A stretch of DNA of 64,000 bases, from assembly GCF_011400295.1 (NCBI RefSeq), contig NZ_CP049859.1, positions 434,001-498,000 of the forward strand. The letters run 5' to 3'. Within the stretch, counting starts at the first letter, position 1. Every line of letters starts with the position of its first letter. Made by a program: the position numbers and the translations under genes. Below, in pieces: positions 26,952 to 35,822 of this stretch. This stretch comes from Erysipelothrix sp. HDW6A. Its GTDB lineage: Bacteria; Bacillota_I; Bacilli_A; Erysipelotrichales; Erysipelotrichaceae. Under the pieces are notes generated by a model. That model made no database searches. It was not told the origin of the DNA and was given only the letters and a program-made list of their open reading frames with translations.

Positions 26952-27730
26952 TAATTAGCACTCCTCTCATAAGTTAAACTCGAAGTTTGAATGCGTAATA
27001 CTCTCCCAAGACTTGTTTCATCACTTGGAATGATGTAATCGAGAGTTTGAGTGTCGTTTGGTTCAAGCGTAATATATAGCTCACTATAGTTCGTAGGTAG
27101 TAGCAACTGCTCGCCAAGAAAAATACTCAATGGTTTAAAAGGGGTAATTGCTTGATTCTTTTTGCTAAGGTTTGTTACCGTTACATTAATATTAGAAGTT
27201 ATTGATGGTGGTCTATTGATAGTTAAAAGTAAAGTGTCATCAATCACAAAAGTCCTATCTTTAGTCAAGACAATATTATTGTGGAAATAATAGTTGTTTT
27301 CGAAGGTTTTTATATCCTCGTTCCCTGTGTCAATTAACCATGGATATGCAAATAAAGCTTGAATACTATGTGATTCACCTAAATCCGGGTTTATAGATTC
27401 TAATGCTTTTTGAATATCTTTATAGATCACATTACCGAAGGGATTAATACAGGTGTTATCAGTATCGTTAAGGTCAGCAGCGCAGTAATTGGTATAAGCA
27501 AATGCACTGTAGGAATAATCGAAATAAACAAGCATAACAGTACTACTTACGAATATGATGCTTGAAATAATAAAGAAACTAGCAACACTTAGGGTCTTTC
27601 TTTGCTTACCTCCTTTTAAAGCTGTTAAAGCTTGTTTTGCGAGGTCTTTCCTATAAAGGTAGTAGATGTATGCAAAGATGATAAACAAGGCAATTAAGCC
27701 TATTAATGTAATTGTAAATGTAAGTTTCAT
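26951..27730 (-). CDS. Membrane protein with extracellular domain in LytTR operon
   Basis: 259 residues: helix at about 5-27, short cytoplasmic basic loop (KGGKQRK), helix at about 48-70, then a ~190-residue domain likely outside, with a close cysteine pair (YCAADLNDTDNTC) near 83-95. Start follows AAGGAGAG. Unknown family. Co-transcribed with the LytTR gene (10 bp gap) and the downstream membrane protein. Confidence 0.8.
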   Translation of the reverse strand: MKLTFTITLIGLIALFIIFAYIYYLYRKDLAKQALTALKGGKQRKTLSVASFFIISSIIFVSSTVMLVYFDYSYSAFAYTNYCAADLNDTDNTCINPFGNVIYKDIQKALESINPDLGESHSIQALFAYPWLIDTGNEDIKTFENNYYFHNNIVLTKDRTFVIDDTLLLTINRPPSITSNINVTVTNLSKKNQAITPFKPLSIFLGEQLLLPTNYSELYITLEPNDTQTLDYIIPSDETSLGRVLRIQTSSLTYERSAN

Positions 27731-27739
27731 ACACTCTCC

Positions 27740-28153
27740 TTATAAGCCAATTGCTTCTTTAAACTGGTAGTAGTACGTTCGATTTACATCAAGCCAACGA
27801 TTATGAATGTGTAAGGAATACTTCATATTCAATCGAACTTTAATATCTTGAATGTGCTCAATGTTTATTAAGGTAGATTTGTTGATACGAATCAGTGGTA
27901 AGGTCTCCATAGACTGGAGGTTCTGTGAGCTTGTATAGCTTGAGTTCTCAGTAAATACTGTATTTACACCGTTAATTGTTTCAACGACATACACACTAGC
28001 TAAGGGTAAATATTGCAGATTGTACCCATCACTAACACGGATGCGTGAATTGTTTTCATATAAAATGTAGTCGCCTGTATCCACAATCACCGCATTTTTA
28101 ATTTCAGAAGCTATTTTTTCTTTATTCAGATTACTCGCTACTTGTATCTTCAT
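27740..28153 (-). CDS. LytTR-domain transcriptional regulator without receiver domain
   Basis: 137 residues from ATG 28153 after GAGGTG. A C-terminal LytTR DNA-binding domain spans about 40-137 (LPLIRINKSTLINIEHI). There is no phospho-receiver. Receiver-less LytTR regulators are usually paired with small membrane proteins that inhibit them; the two membrane proteins downstream fit this general pattern, although they look unlike DUF3021. Target unknown. Confidence 0.9.
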   Translation of the reverse strand: MKIQVASNLNKEKIASEIKNAVIVDTGDYILYENNSRIRVSDGYNLQYLPLASVYVVETINGVNTVFTENSSYTSSQNLQSMETLPLIRINKSTLINIEHIQDIKVRLNMKYSLHIHNRWLDVNRTYYYQFKEAIGL

Positions 28154-28276
28154 AAGGCACCTCACTTACACTATAAGTCAATTTTAACAGAAAGTACGTA
28201 AAAGTAGCCATCTTACATGGAACAGTACTTATGTTGCACTATTTCTCATAACAATAATGAGATTAGTCTTTGATTA

Positions 28277-28285
28277 TGGTACAAT
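28277..28285 (+). promoter_or_regulatory. Extended -10 promoter
   Basis: TGGTACAAT (28277-28285) 24 bp before the nucleotidyltransferase start; GGTACAATACTAT recurs before 48597. No clear -35. Confidence 0.45.
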
Positions 28286-28308
28286 ACTATTGATTCTAGG
28301 AGGATACT

Positions 28309-29208
28309 ATGAAAGACTTAACACTTGTAATATTAGCTGCCGGAATGGGAAGCCGTTATGGTGGATTAAAACAAATAGATAAATTTGGTAAAAACGGAGA
28401 AGCAATCATTGATTTCTCAATCTATGATGCAATCCAAGCAGGATTTAAGAAATTAGTATTAATTATTAGAAAAGAACATGAAGAAATATTTGAAGAAGCT
28501 CTCGTAGCAAAAATTCGTCCATACATTGAGGTGGAGTATGCTTTCCAAAGCATTGATGATGTACCTGAATGGTTTGCAGGCGTTGAAGGAAGAGAAAAAC
28601 CATGGGGAACAACTCATGCTTTACTTTCAGCACGTAAACATGTTGATGGACCTTTTGTAATCATTAATGCTGATGATTACTACGGAAAAGAGTCATTTGT
28701 AGAGATGGCACGATTCTTACAAGAAGATGTTAGCGACACAGAAAATTCAATGATGGGTTATATTGTTGATAATACAATCACAGACAACGGAACTGTTACA
28801 CGTGGTGTTTGCCAAACAGAAGCTGGATATCTTGTTGATATCGTGGAAATGGATGGTATTAAGCGTACTGAAGCAGGTGTTGTTGGTGGACCAGAAGGTG
28901 CATTAATTCCTGATGGAACTCAAGTATCAATGAACTTCTGGGGATTCACTCCAGCGATCTTTGATTTAATGCAAGAAAAATTCGAACGTTTCTTAAAAGA
29001 AGATGTAGCAGCAAACCCAATGAAATCAGAAGCACTTTTACCAAATGATGTAGGATCTTTAATTCATGATGGTAAAATTAAGGTTCAAGTATTAAGTACA
29101 CCTGATCGTTGGTTTGGAGTTACTTATCAAGAAGATAAACCTCAAGTACTTAAACAATTTGAAACATTCCAATCAGACGGAACATATCCAGAAAAACTTT
29201 GGAAATAA
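28309..29208 (+). CDS. Sugar-phosphate nucleotidyltransferase-like protein
   Basis: 299 residues. The N-terminal signature LAAGMGSRYGGLKQ is the nucleotide-binding loop of NTP-transferases, and NADDYYG holds the metal-binding Asp. Similar to uncharacterised Firmicutes nucleotidyltransferases rather than to GlmU or RfbA; sugar and nucleotide cannot be assigned. Start follows AGGAGG; terminator at 29210. Confidence 0.88.
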   Translation: MKDLTLVILAAGMGSRYGGLKQIDKFGKNGEAIIDFSIYDAIQAGFKKLVLIIRKEHEEIFEEALVAKIRPYIEVEYAFQSIDDVPEWFAGVEGREKPWGTTHALLSARKHVDGPFVIINADDYYGKESFVEMARFLQEDVSDTENSMMGYIVDNTITDNGTVTRGVCQTEAGYLVDIVEMDGIKRTEAGVVGGPEGALIPDGTQVSMNFWGFTPAIFDLMQEKFERFLKEDVAANPMKSEALLPNDVGSLIHDGKIKVQVLSTPDRWFGVTYQEDKPQVLKQFETFQSDGTYPEKLWK

Positions 29209-29209
29209 A

Positions 29210-29240
29210 AAATACGGGAGCGCATCCCGTATTTCTTTTT
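29210..29240. terminator. Bidirectional terminator
   Basis: Perfect 10-bp stem AAATACGGGA/TCCCGTATTT with loop GCGCA, then TTCTTTTT; separates the nucleotidyltransferase from the converging aldo/keto reductase. Confidence 0.88.
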
Positions 29241-29242
29241 GC

Positions 29243-30088
29243 TTAAAATTGTTTTGTGTCTGGATCTGGAGCTTCACCTGATTGACCATGTAAAGCATCG
29301 ATGCGTTCAATATCACTTGATGTTAAATCAAAGTCGAAGATATCAAAGTTCTCTTGAATACGATGTGTGGTTACTGATTTAGGTAATGGCAAGAAACCAT
29401 GGTGAAGTGACCATCTTAACACAACTTGTGCCACTGATTTATTATAGACACTCGCGATTTCTTTGAGACTCTCTATCTCAAATATCTTACCTGTTCCTAA
29501 AGGACTGTATGCTTCTGTTAAGATATCATGTTTGTTATTGTATTCGACAACATCTTTTTGCATATCACTAGGATTTAGATAAATTTGATTAACCATTGGT
29601 TTAATCTTTGCTGTCTTGAAGAGTTCATCCAGATGGTGTGGTAAGAAGTTAGATACACCAATACTCTTAACTTTTCCTTGTTCGTATGCTTCTTCCATTG
29701 CTCGCCAAGTTTCTGCATTGGCATGAGCCCAATTATCACGATAATCAATTGGATTTGGCCAGTGAATAAGGTAAAGATCGACATAATCGAGGCCGAGTTT
29801 TTCTAGAGAAACATCTAGAGCAACTTTAGCTTTTTCATAAGTATGCTCGGTATTCCAAAGTTTAGTTGTTACAAAGATTTCTTCACGTGGAATACCACTT
29901 TCTTTTATTGCCTCACCGACACTCTCTTCATTCTTGTATACTGCAGCAGTGTCAATATGACGATATCCTGCTTTCAATGCATCAAGAACTGCGCTTTTTG
30001 CAATGTCTCCACTTGGTGATTGCCATGTTCCAAATCCTACAACAGGAATCTCTAGTCCATTATTTAAAGTGTATGTTTCGTTTTTCAT
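29243..30088 (-). CDS. Aldo/keto reductase
   Basis: 281 residues. Catalytic Asp and Tyr in DTAAVYKNE, Lys in TTKLW and His in LIHWPNP; NADPH-binding tail near LPKSVT. Closest in style to YvgN/2,5-diketo-gluconate reductases. Start follows GGGAGG. Substrate not assignable. Confidence 0.95.
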   Translation of the reverse strand: MKNETYTLNNGLEIPVVGFGTWQSPSGDIAKSAVLDALKAGYRHIDTAAVYKNEESVGEAIKESGIPREEIFVTTKLWNTEHTYEKAKVALDVSLEKLGLDYVDLYLIHWPNPIDYRDNWAHANAETWRAMEEAYEQGKVKSIGVSNFLPHHLDELFKTAKIKPMVNQIYLNPSDMQKDVVEYNNKHDILTEAYSPLGTGKIFEIESLKEIASVYNKSVAQVVLRWSLHHGFLPLPKSVTTHRIQENFDIFDFDLTSSDIERIDALHGQSGEAPDPDTKQF

Positions 30089-30146
30089 AAGAAACCTCCC
30101 TTAGTCTCATTGTATCAAATTTAGGCAATGATAACGATTACAACGA

Positions 30147-31292
30147 TTAAAACCTAAAGAAATTCTTGATGATTGAACCACCTGCAATAAATGTTCCAAG
30201 TGAACTTAAGAGATTTGTTACTAAAAGAACTAGGACAATGCGCAACACTTTATTCTTAAACCACATCTTTGGTGACGTTGCATCGTGTGCCAAAGTATCA
30301 AAGTCTTTATATGAGGGTGGTCGTTGATATGCTTCCATCAATCCCGCAAAGAATCCAACTGCTAGGAAAGGGCTAAGAACGCCAATAGGAGCGCTTAAGA
30401 ATGTTGCGAGAATCGTAAATGGATGAGCGCCAATCAAGAGTGCACCAAAAGCTGATAATGATGAACTAAGCCCCATCCACACTAGAAACTGTTGAAGTCC
30501 AACATTGGGGTTCTTTAGGCTAAGCGCAATTAGTAAAGCGATAATTGTTCCTGGAATAATCCAACCACCTATGGTGAACTTCTTTTTCTCTGGAACAGTT
30601 TGAAGTTCATAAAGAGAGTAAGACTCATCAAGTGCTTCAATTATTCCATCGGTATGAGCTGCTCCAATTACAATCACTATCGTATCTCCAGGAGTATTCT
30701 TGATTTTTTCTGACATATAATAGTTTCGTTCATGAAGAAGACGTAAAGAAACATCGGGTAGTGATTCATCCATCTCTTTAATTGCTTCATAGAGAAGGTC
30801 GCTGTTTTTCAGGTTCTCAATCTCTTCACCGTCGACTTCTTCTTTAGTGAATAAGCCTGCAAGAAGTGTTGCAGCTAGATTAATCTTCTTCCAAAATGAA
30901 AGGTTTCGCCATATTCTTTGAAAGGTAACTTGGATATCGCGATCAATATAGTAAACGGATGCACCAACGTCTTTAGCACTTTCAATTGCTTGCAACATTT
31001 CGTCCCCTGGATTGGTATCGAGTTCACTAGCGATTCTTTTCTGATAAGAACTTAAGATAAGATTGGCTACAAACGAGCCAACTTTTTTACTTTTAATTAT
31101 TGCTTTTATATCTACATCTTCTTGTTTATCACGGTTTTGAAGTGCGTAGGCACGATTGTCATCAAGCTCAATACATACTGCATCTGGATGTACTTCCTCA
31201 ATGACAGATTTCACTTCATCAATCGACTGCTTAGATACGTGTGCAGTTGAGATAAAATGAAGTGTTTTATTGTTGTAATTAAGTGTTTTCAT
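30147..31292 (-). CDS. TraB/PrgY-family membrane protein
   Basis: 381 residues. The N-terminal TraB domain shows HFISTAHVS, CIELDDNR and GAAHTDGI, the conserved residues of the TraB/GumN (TIKI-like) fold; the C-terminal half has about four hydrophobic helices. In enterococci TraB/PrgY blocks self-sensing of a pheromone, but chromosomal copies are of unknown function. Confidence 0.9.
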   Translation of the reverse strand: MKTLNYNNKTLHFISTAHVSKQSIDEVKSVIEEVHPDAVCIELDDNRAYALQNRDKQEDVDIKAIIKSKKVGSFVANLILSSYQKRIASELDTNPGDEMLQAIESAKDVGASVYYIDRDIQVTFQRIWRNLSFWKKINLAATLLAGLFTKEEVDGEEIENLKNSDLLYEAIKEMDESLPDVSLRLLHERNYYMSEKIKNTPGDTIVIVIGAAHTDGIIEALDESYSLYELQTVPEKKKFTIGGWIIPGTIIALLIALSLKNPNVGLQQFLVWMGLSSSLSAFGALLIGAHPFTILATFLSAPIGVLSPFLAVGFFAGLMEAYQRPPSYKDFDTLAHDATSPKMWFKNKVLRIVLVLLVTNLLSSLGTFIAGGSIIKNFFRF

Positions 31293-31471
31293 AGTAATTT
31301 ACCTCGTGACTATCATACCAAAAATCAATGCTTAAAAGTATCACTTGAGAAAATATCGGACAAATTTGAAATGATTTTAATGAAATGATATTTTGATTTC
31401 TTTGCAAAAAGTTGAAGATGTGGTATGTTATGAATGTTATTTTAGAGTATTATATAGACAAGGTGATGAAA

Positions 31472-32131
31472 ATGAGTGTTCCATTATATCAATATATAAA
31501 AGAACAGTTAATCGAAATCATACAAGATCAAGCAGCGAACACTCCTGTGCAAAGTGAAAGAAACCTAGCAATGGAATTCAGAGCAAGTCGAATGACAGTA
31601 CGTCGTGCGATTAATGAACTTGTTGATGAAGGTTATCTTTATCGTGATGCAAACAAAGGGACATTTGTATCTGATCAGAGTTTACTTAAACGTAATACAC
31701 TAGTAAATAGTGATACATATTCATATAAGACATTATACTTTGATGTTAAGATTAACACAGAAAACCCAATGCGAAAGAAATTAAATGCTCGTGCTGATGA
31801 AGCGGTTATCCATTTGTTTAGAACAATAAAAGAAGATGAACTTCCAATCGGTGTTGAGGAAATCTACATTAAGCGTAGTGAACTATCGGATGCTGATTTT
31901 GCGAATGTCTCTAAAACTAAGAAAGTAATGGATCTTCTTGGGACAGGAACTTCTCACTATACATTTACTCCTGAACTCGTTCCTGCGAAGTATGCAAGTT
32001 TACTAGCGTTAAGAATCGGTACACCAATCATAGTAACGGAATGTTTGATTAATACGATTCAAGGAAGACCCTTGGCGTATTTAAGAACTTACAACAACCC
32101 TGAGAATCGGGTTATAGAAATCACATCATAA
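31472..32131 (+). CDS. GntR-family regulator (HTH + UTRA)
   Basis: 219 residues from ATG 31472 after AAGGTGAT; longer forms are unsupported. N-terminal GntR winged helix (SRMTVRRAINELVDEGYLY) and a UTRA effector domain. The GGTATATACC palindrome before the EIIC gene downstream is a candidate operator, as UTRA-type GntR proteins commonly bind GTATATAC-like dyads. Inferred control of PTS uptake. Confidence 0.93.
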   Translation: MSVPLYQYIKEQLIEIIQDQAANTPVQSERNLAMEFRASRMTVRRAINELVDEGYLYRDANKGTFVSDQSLLKRNTLVNSDTYSYKTLYFDVKINTENPMRKKLNARADEAVIHLFRTIKEDELPIGVEEIYIKRSELSDADFANVSKTKKVMDLLGTGTSHYTFTPELVPAKYASLLALRIGTPIIVTECLINTIQGRPLAYLRTYNNPENRVIEITS

Positions 32132-32144
32132 TAGGGAGGGTATT

Positions 32145-32321
32145 ATGTCAAAATGGAATTTAAGCTTTATTAGTATCGGTTGCTTACTCATACTTGTTTC
32201 AAATAATCTTGAAGATGGTAGAAACTTAATGATTATTGGATTATTTATTGCGGGATTTGCAGGATATCGATTCTTTAGAGAAGTAAGAGAAGAGAATAAA
32301 AAGCAAAAATCAAAGAAATAA
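32145..32321 (+). CDS. Small membrane protein
   Basis: 58 residues after GGGAGG, 13 bp behind the GntR gene. It has hydrophobic segments at about 7-20 and 27-44 and a very basic C-terminal tail (EENKKQKSKK). I do not recognise a family. The operon position and clean ribosome site support it being real. Confidence 0.75.
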   Translation: MSKWNLSFISIGCLLILVSNNLEDGRNLMIIGLFIAGFAGYRFFREVREENKKQKSKK

Positions 32322-32328
32322 GATACAG

Positions 32329-32355
32329 AAACCACGGAAAACCGTGGTTTTTTCT
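32329..32355 (+). terminator. Intrinsic terminator of the GntR operon
   Basis: AACCACGG/CCGTGGTT stem with an AAAA loop, then TTTTCTT. Confidence 0.85.
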
Positions 32356-32475
32356 TGCTCCAATTATGTGAAATTCACATTTTTATGAATGAGTGGTATA
32401 GTCCATATATAGCGTAAAGAGTGCGTATTATTGATGTCGATAGAAGTGTGGTCTAAAGAAAATAAAAAGAAAGCC

Positions 32476-32504
32476 TTTACATTATGTGAATGCTTACGTA
32501 TAAT
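32476..32504 (+). promoter_or_regulatory. Promoter of the second EIIC gene
   Basis: -35 TTTACA (32476-32481), 17-bp spacer, -10 TATAAT (32499-32504), about 65 bp before the EIIC start. Confidence 0.7.
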
Positions 32505-32512
32505 ACAAGTAT

Positions 32513-32535
32513 GGTATATACCTACTTTATACAGG
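32513..32535. promoter_or_regulatory. Candidate GntR operator
   Basis: GGTATATACC palindrome (32513-32522) just past the start of transcription. A second partial half (GGGTATATC) follows at about 32534. A roadblock/repressor site for the neighbouring UTRA-GntR protein is likely. Confidence 0.5.
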
Positions 32536-32568
32536 GTATATCGGGTCTAAGACCAAGAGGAGGAAAAT

Positions 32569-33996
32569 ATGGAAGGGTTAATTCAATTCTTCGAGGACAA
32601 ACTTGTCCCTATTGCAGCTAAAATTGGTAATCAACGCCACTTAGTAGCAATCCGTGATGCGTTTGCAGCATTAATGCCGCTTGTTATGGCTGGAGCGATT
32701 GCGTTATTACTAAATAACGTTGTGTTTAGCTCAGGAAGCTTGCTAGCAGATATGATTGCTCGTATTACTGGTAGCGAACTTGCAGCGATTTCAGGTTCTG
32801 GATTCTTCAAGTTCACAAGTACATACATCTCACCAATCTTAGGTGCTATGGATGCAGGTACTCTGTCAATTGTTGGTTTAGGTTTAGCATTTACAATTGC
32901 TTACCTACGCGGAATCGCAGAAAACCAAGATGCATTAATTACTGGTCTAATTTCAACAGGTTCATTTATTATTTTGGGGGCTCTATCACGTGCTAACTTA
33001 ACAGTTGCTGGATGGGTAGGGAATTACATTGGATCACAAGGTGTGTTCGTAGCACTTCTTGTTGGATTGATTGCTCCTGCTATATATTTCGCTATTGTTA
33101 ATAAAGACTGGACTATTAAAATGCCAGATACAGTTCCAACAGCAGTTGCACGTGGATTTACAGGTATCATCCCAGGTATGATTACACTATTCTTCTTTGC
33201 ATTCGTTAAGTTCGTTGTAGCTTACGCAATGAGAGAAATCATTGTCAATCCAGGGGCAGCATTTATCGGAATGTTTGGGGAAGAAGCAATCGGTAATGTA
33301 TCTATCTTCATGATCTTTGAAGCATACATTTCAGCTCCATTCTTGAACTTCTCACAAGGACCACTATTAATTGTTATTATTTCAACATTAATTCCATTAC
33401 TATGGTTCTTCGGATTACACGGTGCTAACATGCTTGCAGCAGTTATGAGTCCAATCTACGGACAACTTGGTAACCACAACTTAGACTTATTCAAAAACGG
33501 TGTTACAGAAGCAAGTGCTACACCACTTGACTCAAATACATTAGCTTACTGGGTAAGTGGATCATGGGATGCATATGTATTCCACGGTGGATCAGGTGCT
33601 ACATTATCATTAATCGCAGCAATTCTGTTATTCTCAAAAGTTCGTGATCAACGCGAAGTTGCACGCTTGAGTTTAGCTCCAGGTATCTTTATGATTAACG
33701 AACCAATTCTATTTGGTGTTCCAATCGTATTGAACCCAATCTACATTATTCCATTTGTATTAAACCAACCAATTCTTGCTATGATTGCTTACTATGCAAC
33801 AAGATTAGGAATTGCTGGACCAATTGTTAACTCAGTGCCTTGGACAACACCTCCAGTGTTGAACGCATTATTAGCTACAAACTTCAGCCTCGGTTCAGGT
33901 TTAATTGCACTTCTAAACTTAGGTATTGCCTTTGTAATTTACTTACCATTCGTATTTGTTGCTAACCGCGCAAATGCAACGGATGAAATTGCTTAA
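32569..33996 (+). CDS. PTS EIIC component, cellobiose-type (second)
   Basis: 475 residues, about ten hydrophobic helices and the family landmarks NQRHLVAIRDAF, FGLHGANM and MINEPILFG. Sugar-translocating part of a phosphotransferase system of the lactose/cellobiose class. No EIIA or EIIB follows; they must be encoded elsewhere. Start after AGGAGG. Probably repressed by the GntR protein. Confidence 0.94.
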   Translation: MEGLIQFFEDKLVPIAAKIGNQRHLVAIRDAFAALMPLVMAGAIALLLNNVVFSSGSLLADMIARITGSELAAISGSGFFKFTSTYISPILGAMDAGTLSIVGLGLAFTIAYLRGIAENQDALITGLISTGSFIILGALSRANLTVAGWVGNYIGSQGVFVALLVGLIAPAIYFAIVNKDWTIKMPDTVPTAVARGFTGIIPGMITLFFFAFVKFVVAYAMREIIVNPGAAFIGMFGEEAIGNVSIFMIFEAYISAPFLNFSQGPLLIVIISTLIPLLWFFGLHGANMLAAVMSPIYGQLGNHNLDLFKNGVTEASATPLDSNTLAYWVSGSWDAYVFHGGSGATLSLIAAILLFSKVRDQREVARLSLAPGIFMINEPILFGVPIVLNPIYIIPFVLNQPILAMIAYYATRLGIAGPIVNSVPWTTPPVLNALLATNFSLGSGLIALLNLGIAFVIYLPFVFVANRANATDEIA

Positions 33997-34016
33997 TTAG
34001 TATTCAAGTAGTAAAT

Positions 34017-34052
34017 AGGTAAGGTCAGATACTTGACCTTACCTGTATTTTT
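34017..34052 (+). terminator. Intrinsic terminator or attenuator after EIIC
   Basis: Perfect 11-bp stem AGGTAAGGTCA/TGACCTTACCT, loop GATACT, followed by GTATTTTT; the next gene's ribosome site AAGGAGG begins right after, so partial read-through could feed it. Confidence 0.8.
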
Positions 34053-34067
34053 AAGGAGGTAGTAGAA

Positions 34068-34295
34068 ATGATAGTTGTATCGTGCCCACTCAAGAAAGAC
34101 TATATAGTTGAACTAATCGATGGATATAGTGAAGAGGGAATAGAATTTAAACATGAGAAAACTGAAGGGATAAAAATGTACTTCTCAATTAATGATGAAG
34201 AACGTATTGACCGTGGGGTTAGACTTGTTAAAGATCGCATTAAAGCATCAGAACTCGGAAAAGCTTTATTCTTTAACGTAGACAAGACAAAATAA
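34068..34295 (+). CDS. Small protein following PTS gene, unknown
   Basis: 75 residues, acidic/basic mixed, after AAGGAGGTAG. Sequence pattern (VVSCPLKKDYIVELIDGY) suggests a compact alpha/beta protein. I do not recognise a family. It lies between the terminator after EIIC and another terminator. Confidence 0.75.
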   Translation: MIVVSCPLKKDYIVELIDGYSEEGIEFKHEKTEGIKMYFSINDEERIDRGVRLVKDRIKASELGKALFFNVDKTK

Positions 34296-34299
34296 TTTT

Positions 34300-34327
34300 A
34301 AAGCAAGATTAGGGCTTGCTTTTTTTT
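34300..34327 (+). terminator. Intrinsic terminator
   Basis: AAAGCAAG/CTTGCTTT stem with a 7-nt loop, then an eight-T run. Confidence 0.85.
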
Positions 34328-34488
34328 ATGTTCGGATTAGTTTTCTTAATGCATATATATAAGGATAAACACTGACATAATATTTTGGCAGCTCTGAATA
34401 GAGATAGTAAGAATTCAAATATCATTTACTTAAATCAGAAATATCAATATAATTACATTGAAATAAATAAGCTTTCGGAGGCAACAAA

Positions 34489-34950
34489 ATGAGTCGTCAA
34501 CATACCATTACTTTGCAAGAAATCAACGAAGAGAACTTCAAAGCCGTCATTAATCTAGAGGTTGCGAACTCTCAAAAGCAATACGTGTCATCAAACGTTA
34601 AGAGCCTAGCAGAATGCTACATATACCGTAACAATGGAGACGTGTTCCCGTTTGCGCTTGTATTAGGGAAGGATGTTGTTGGATTTGCGTTATTAGATGT
34701 AGATGATGAAGATGGTGATGTTCAGATATGGCGCATAATGATTGGCGAGCAACACCAAAACAAAGGATATGGACGACAAGCATTACACTTGCTTCACCAG
34801 TGGGCAATAAATCATACAAACCTTGAATACTTGAGTATTGACTATATACCGGGCAATGAGCAAGCTAAATACCTCTATGAATCCTATGGCTTCAAAGAGA
34901 CGAAAATCAATGAACACGGCGAAGTTGTTATGATGCTAAAAATACGATAA
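34489..34950 (+). CDS. GNAT N-acetyltransferase, spermidine/spermine acetyltransferase-like
   Basis: 153 residues with the GNAT acetyl-CoA loop (HQNKGYGRQALHLL) and the YESYGF C-terminal motif. The N-terminus (ITLQEINEENF..VINLEV..SQKQYV) recalls BltD/PaiA-type polyamine acetyltransferases. Substrate inferred only. Start after GGAGG. Confidence 0.85.
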   Translation: MSRQHTITLQEINEENFKAVINLEVANSQKQYVSSNVKSLAECYIYRNNGDVFPFALVLGKDVVGFALLDVDDEDGDVQIWRIMIGEQHQNKGYGRQALHLLHQWAINHTNLEYLSIDYIPGNEQAKYLYESYGFKETKINEHGEVVMMLKIR

Positions 34951-35004
34951 TATTGATTAATAAATAGATGACTTGAGTATCGTATAGAATTAAGCGAAAA
35001 ATGC

Positions 35005-35032
35005 TTGACATTACTATAATAACTGGTAAAAT
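35005..35032 (+). promoter_or_regulatory. Promoter of the rplJL operon
   Basis: TTGACA (35005-35010), 16-bp spacer, TAAAAT (35027-35032), upstream of the L10 leader. Confidence 0.6.
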
Positions 35033-35052
35033 ATTCATGTTATCAATATACC

Positions 35053-35138
35053 AAAGACAGCAACGGCGTTTAGCTTAATCATGTTGCCGAGGTAAAAGTA
35101 TAAAACTTTTAAACCCGTGTCTTTGATGTGGGTTTTTG
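35053..35138 (+). ncRNA. Ribosomal protein L10 leader
   Basis: The AAAGACAGCAACGG start, the GTTGCCGAGGTAAAAGT block and a closing TGTCTTT are the hallmarks of the L10 leader that binds L10/L12 and attenuates its own operon. The 3' end forms AAACCC/GGGTTT hairpin with a T-tract (35111-35137). Everything else in 34951-35187 is promoter and leader. Confidence 0.8.
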
Positions 35139-35187
35139 TACGTTTAAGGTATACTGATGCCAAGCGATTCGAATGGAGGTGAATCAT

Positions 35188-35802
35188 TTGCGTAACGAAG
35201 TCTTAGAAAATAAGAAAGCAGTTGTTGCAGAGATTCAAGATAAGGTTAAAAATTCAGCATCAACAGTTGTAGTTGAATATCACGGATTAAATGTTGGACA
35301 AATCACAACATTACGTCGTGAACTTCGTAAAGAAGGCATTGAGTTCAAAGTTTACAAGAACAAAATGTTCCAACGTGCTGTTGAAGGTACAGAATTTGAA
35401 GATCTAAAATCTGAATTAGTGGGTCCTAATGCTGTAGCATTTGGTTCTGACGCTGTTGCACCAAGTCGTGTACTTGCACAATTTGCGAAAAAGAACAAAA
35501 AGCTCATCCTTAAGGCAGGGATTGTTGATGGTAAACTTGTCAATGCTGACGAGATTAAAGAACTATCTTCATTACCAAACCACGATGGCATGATTGCTAT
35601 GTTACTTGGAATGTTCCAATCACCAATTAGAAGCTTTGCATATGCAGTGTCACAAGTTGCAGAACAAAGAGCAGCTAATGGTGAAGTGGTAGAAGAAGTA
35701 GCAGCAGCTGCAGAAGAAGCAGCACCAGCTGAAGCTGAAACAGTAGAAGAAGCACCAGCAGAAGAAGTTGCAGAAGCAACAGAAGAAACAACAGAAGCTT
35801 AA
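35188..35802 (+). CDS. rplJ: 50S ribosomal protein L10
   Basis: 204 residues from TTG 35188, chosen because GGAGGTGA lies 5 bases before it; an ATG at 35173 would place that site inside the gene. L10 core ([21 protein letters not shown]) anchors L7/L12 to 23S rRNA, and the C-terminus carries an extra Ala/Glu-rich tail from about 165. Confidence 0.96.
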   Translation: MRNEVLENKKAVVAEIQDKVKNSASTVVVEYHGLNVGQITTLRRELRKEGIEFKVYKNKMFQRAVEGTEFEDLKSELVGPNAVAFGSDAVAPSRVLAQFAKKNKKLILKAGIVDGKLVNADEIKELSSLPNHDGMIAMLLGMFQSPIRSFAYAVSQVAEQRAANGEVVEEVAAAAEEAAPAEAETVEEAPAEEVAEATEETTEA

Positions 35803-35822
35803 TAATTAGGAGGAAATTTACA

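Noticed and set aside
32471-32500. Possible catabolite-responsive (cre) site before the second EIIC
   Set aside because: TGTGAATGCTTACG does not fit the cre dyad; the sequence is better read as the promoter spacer.
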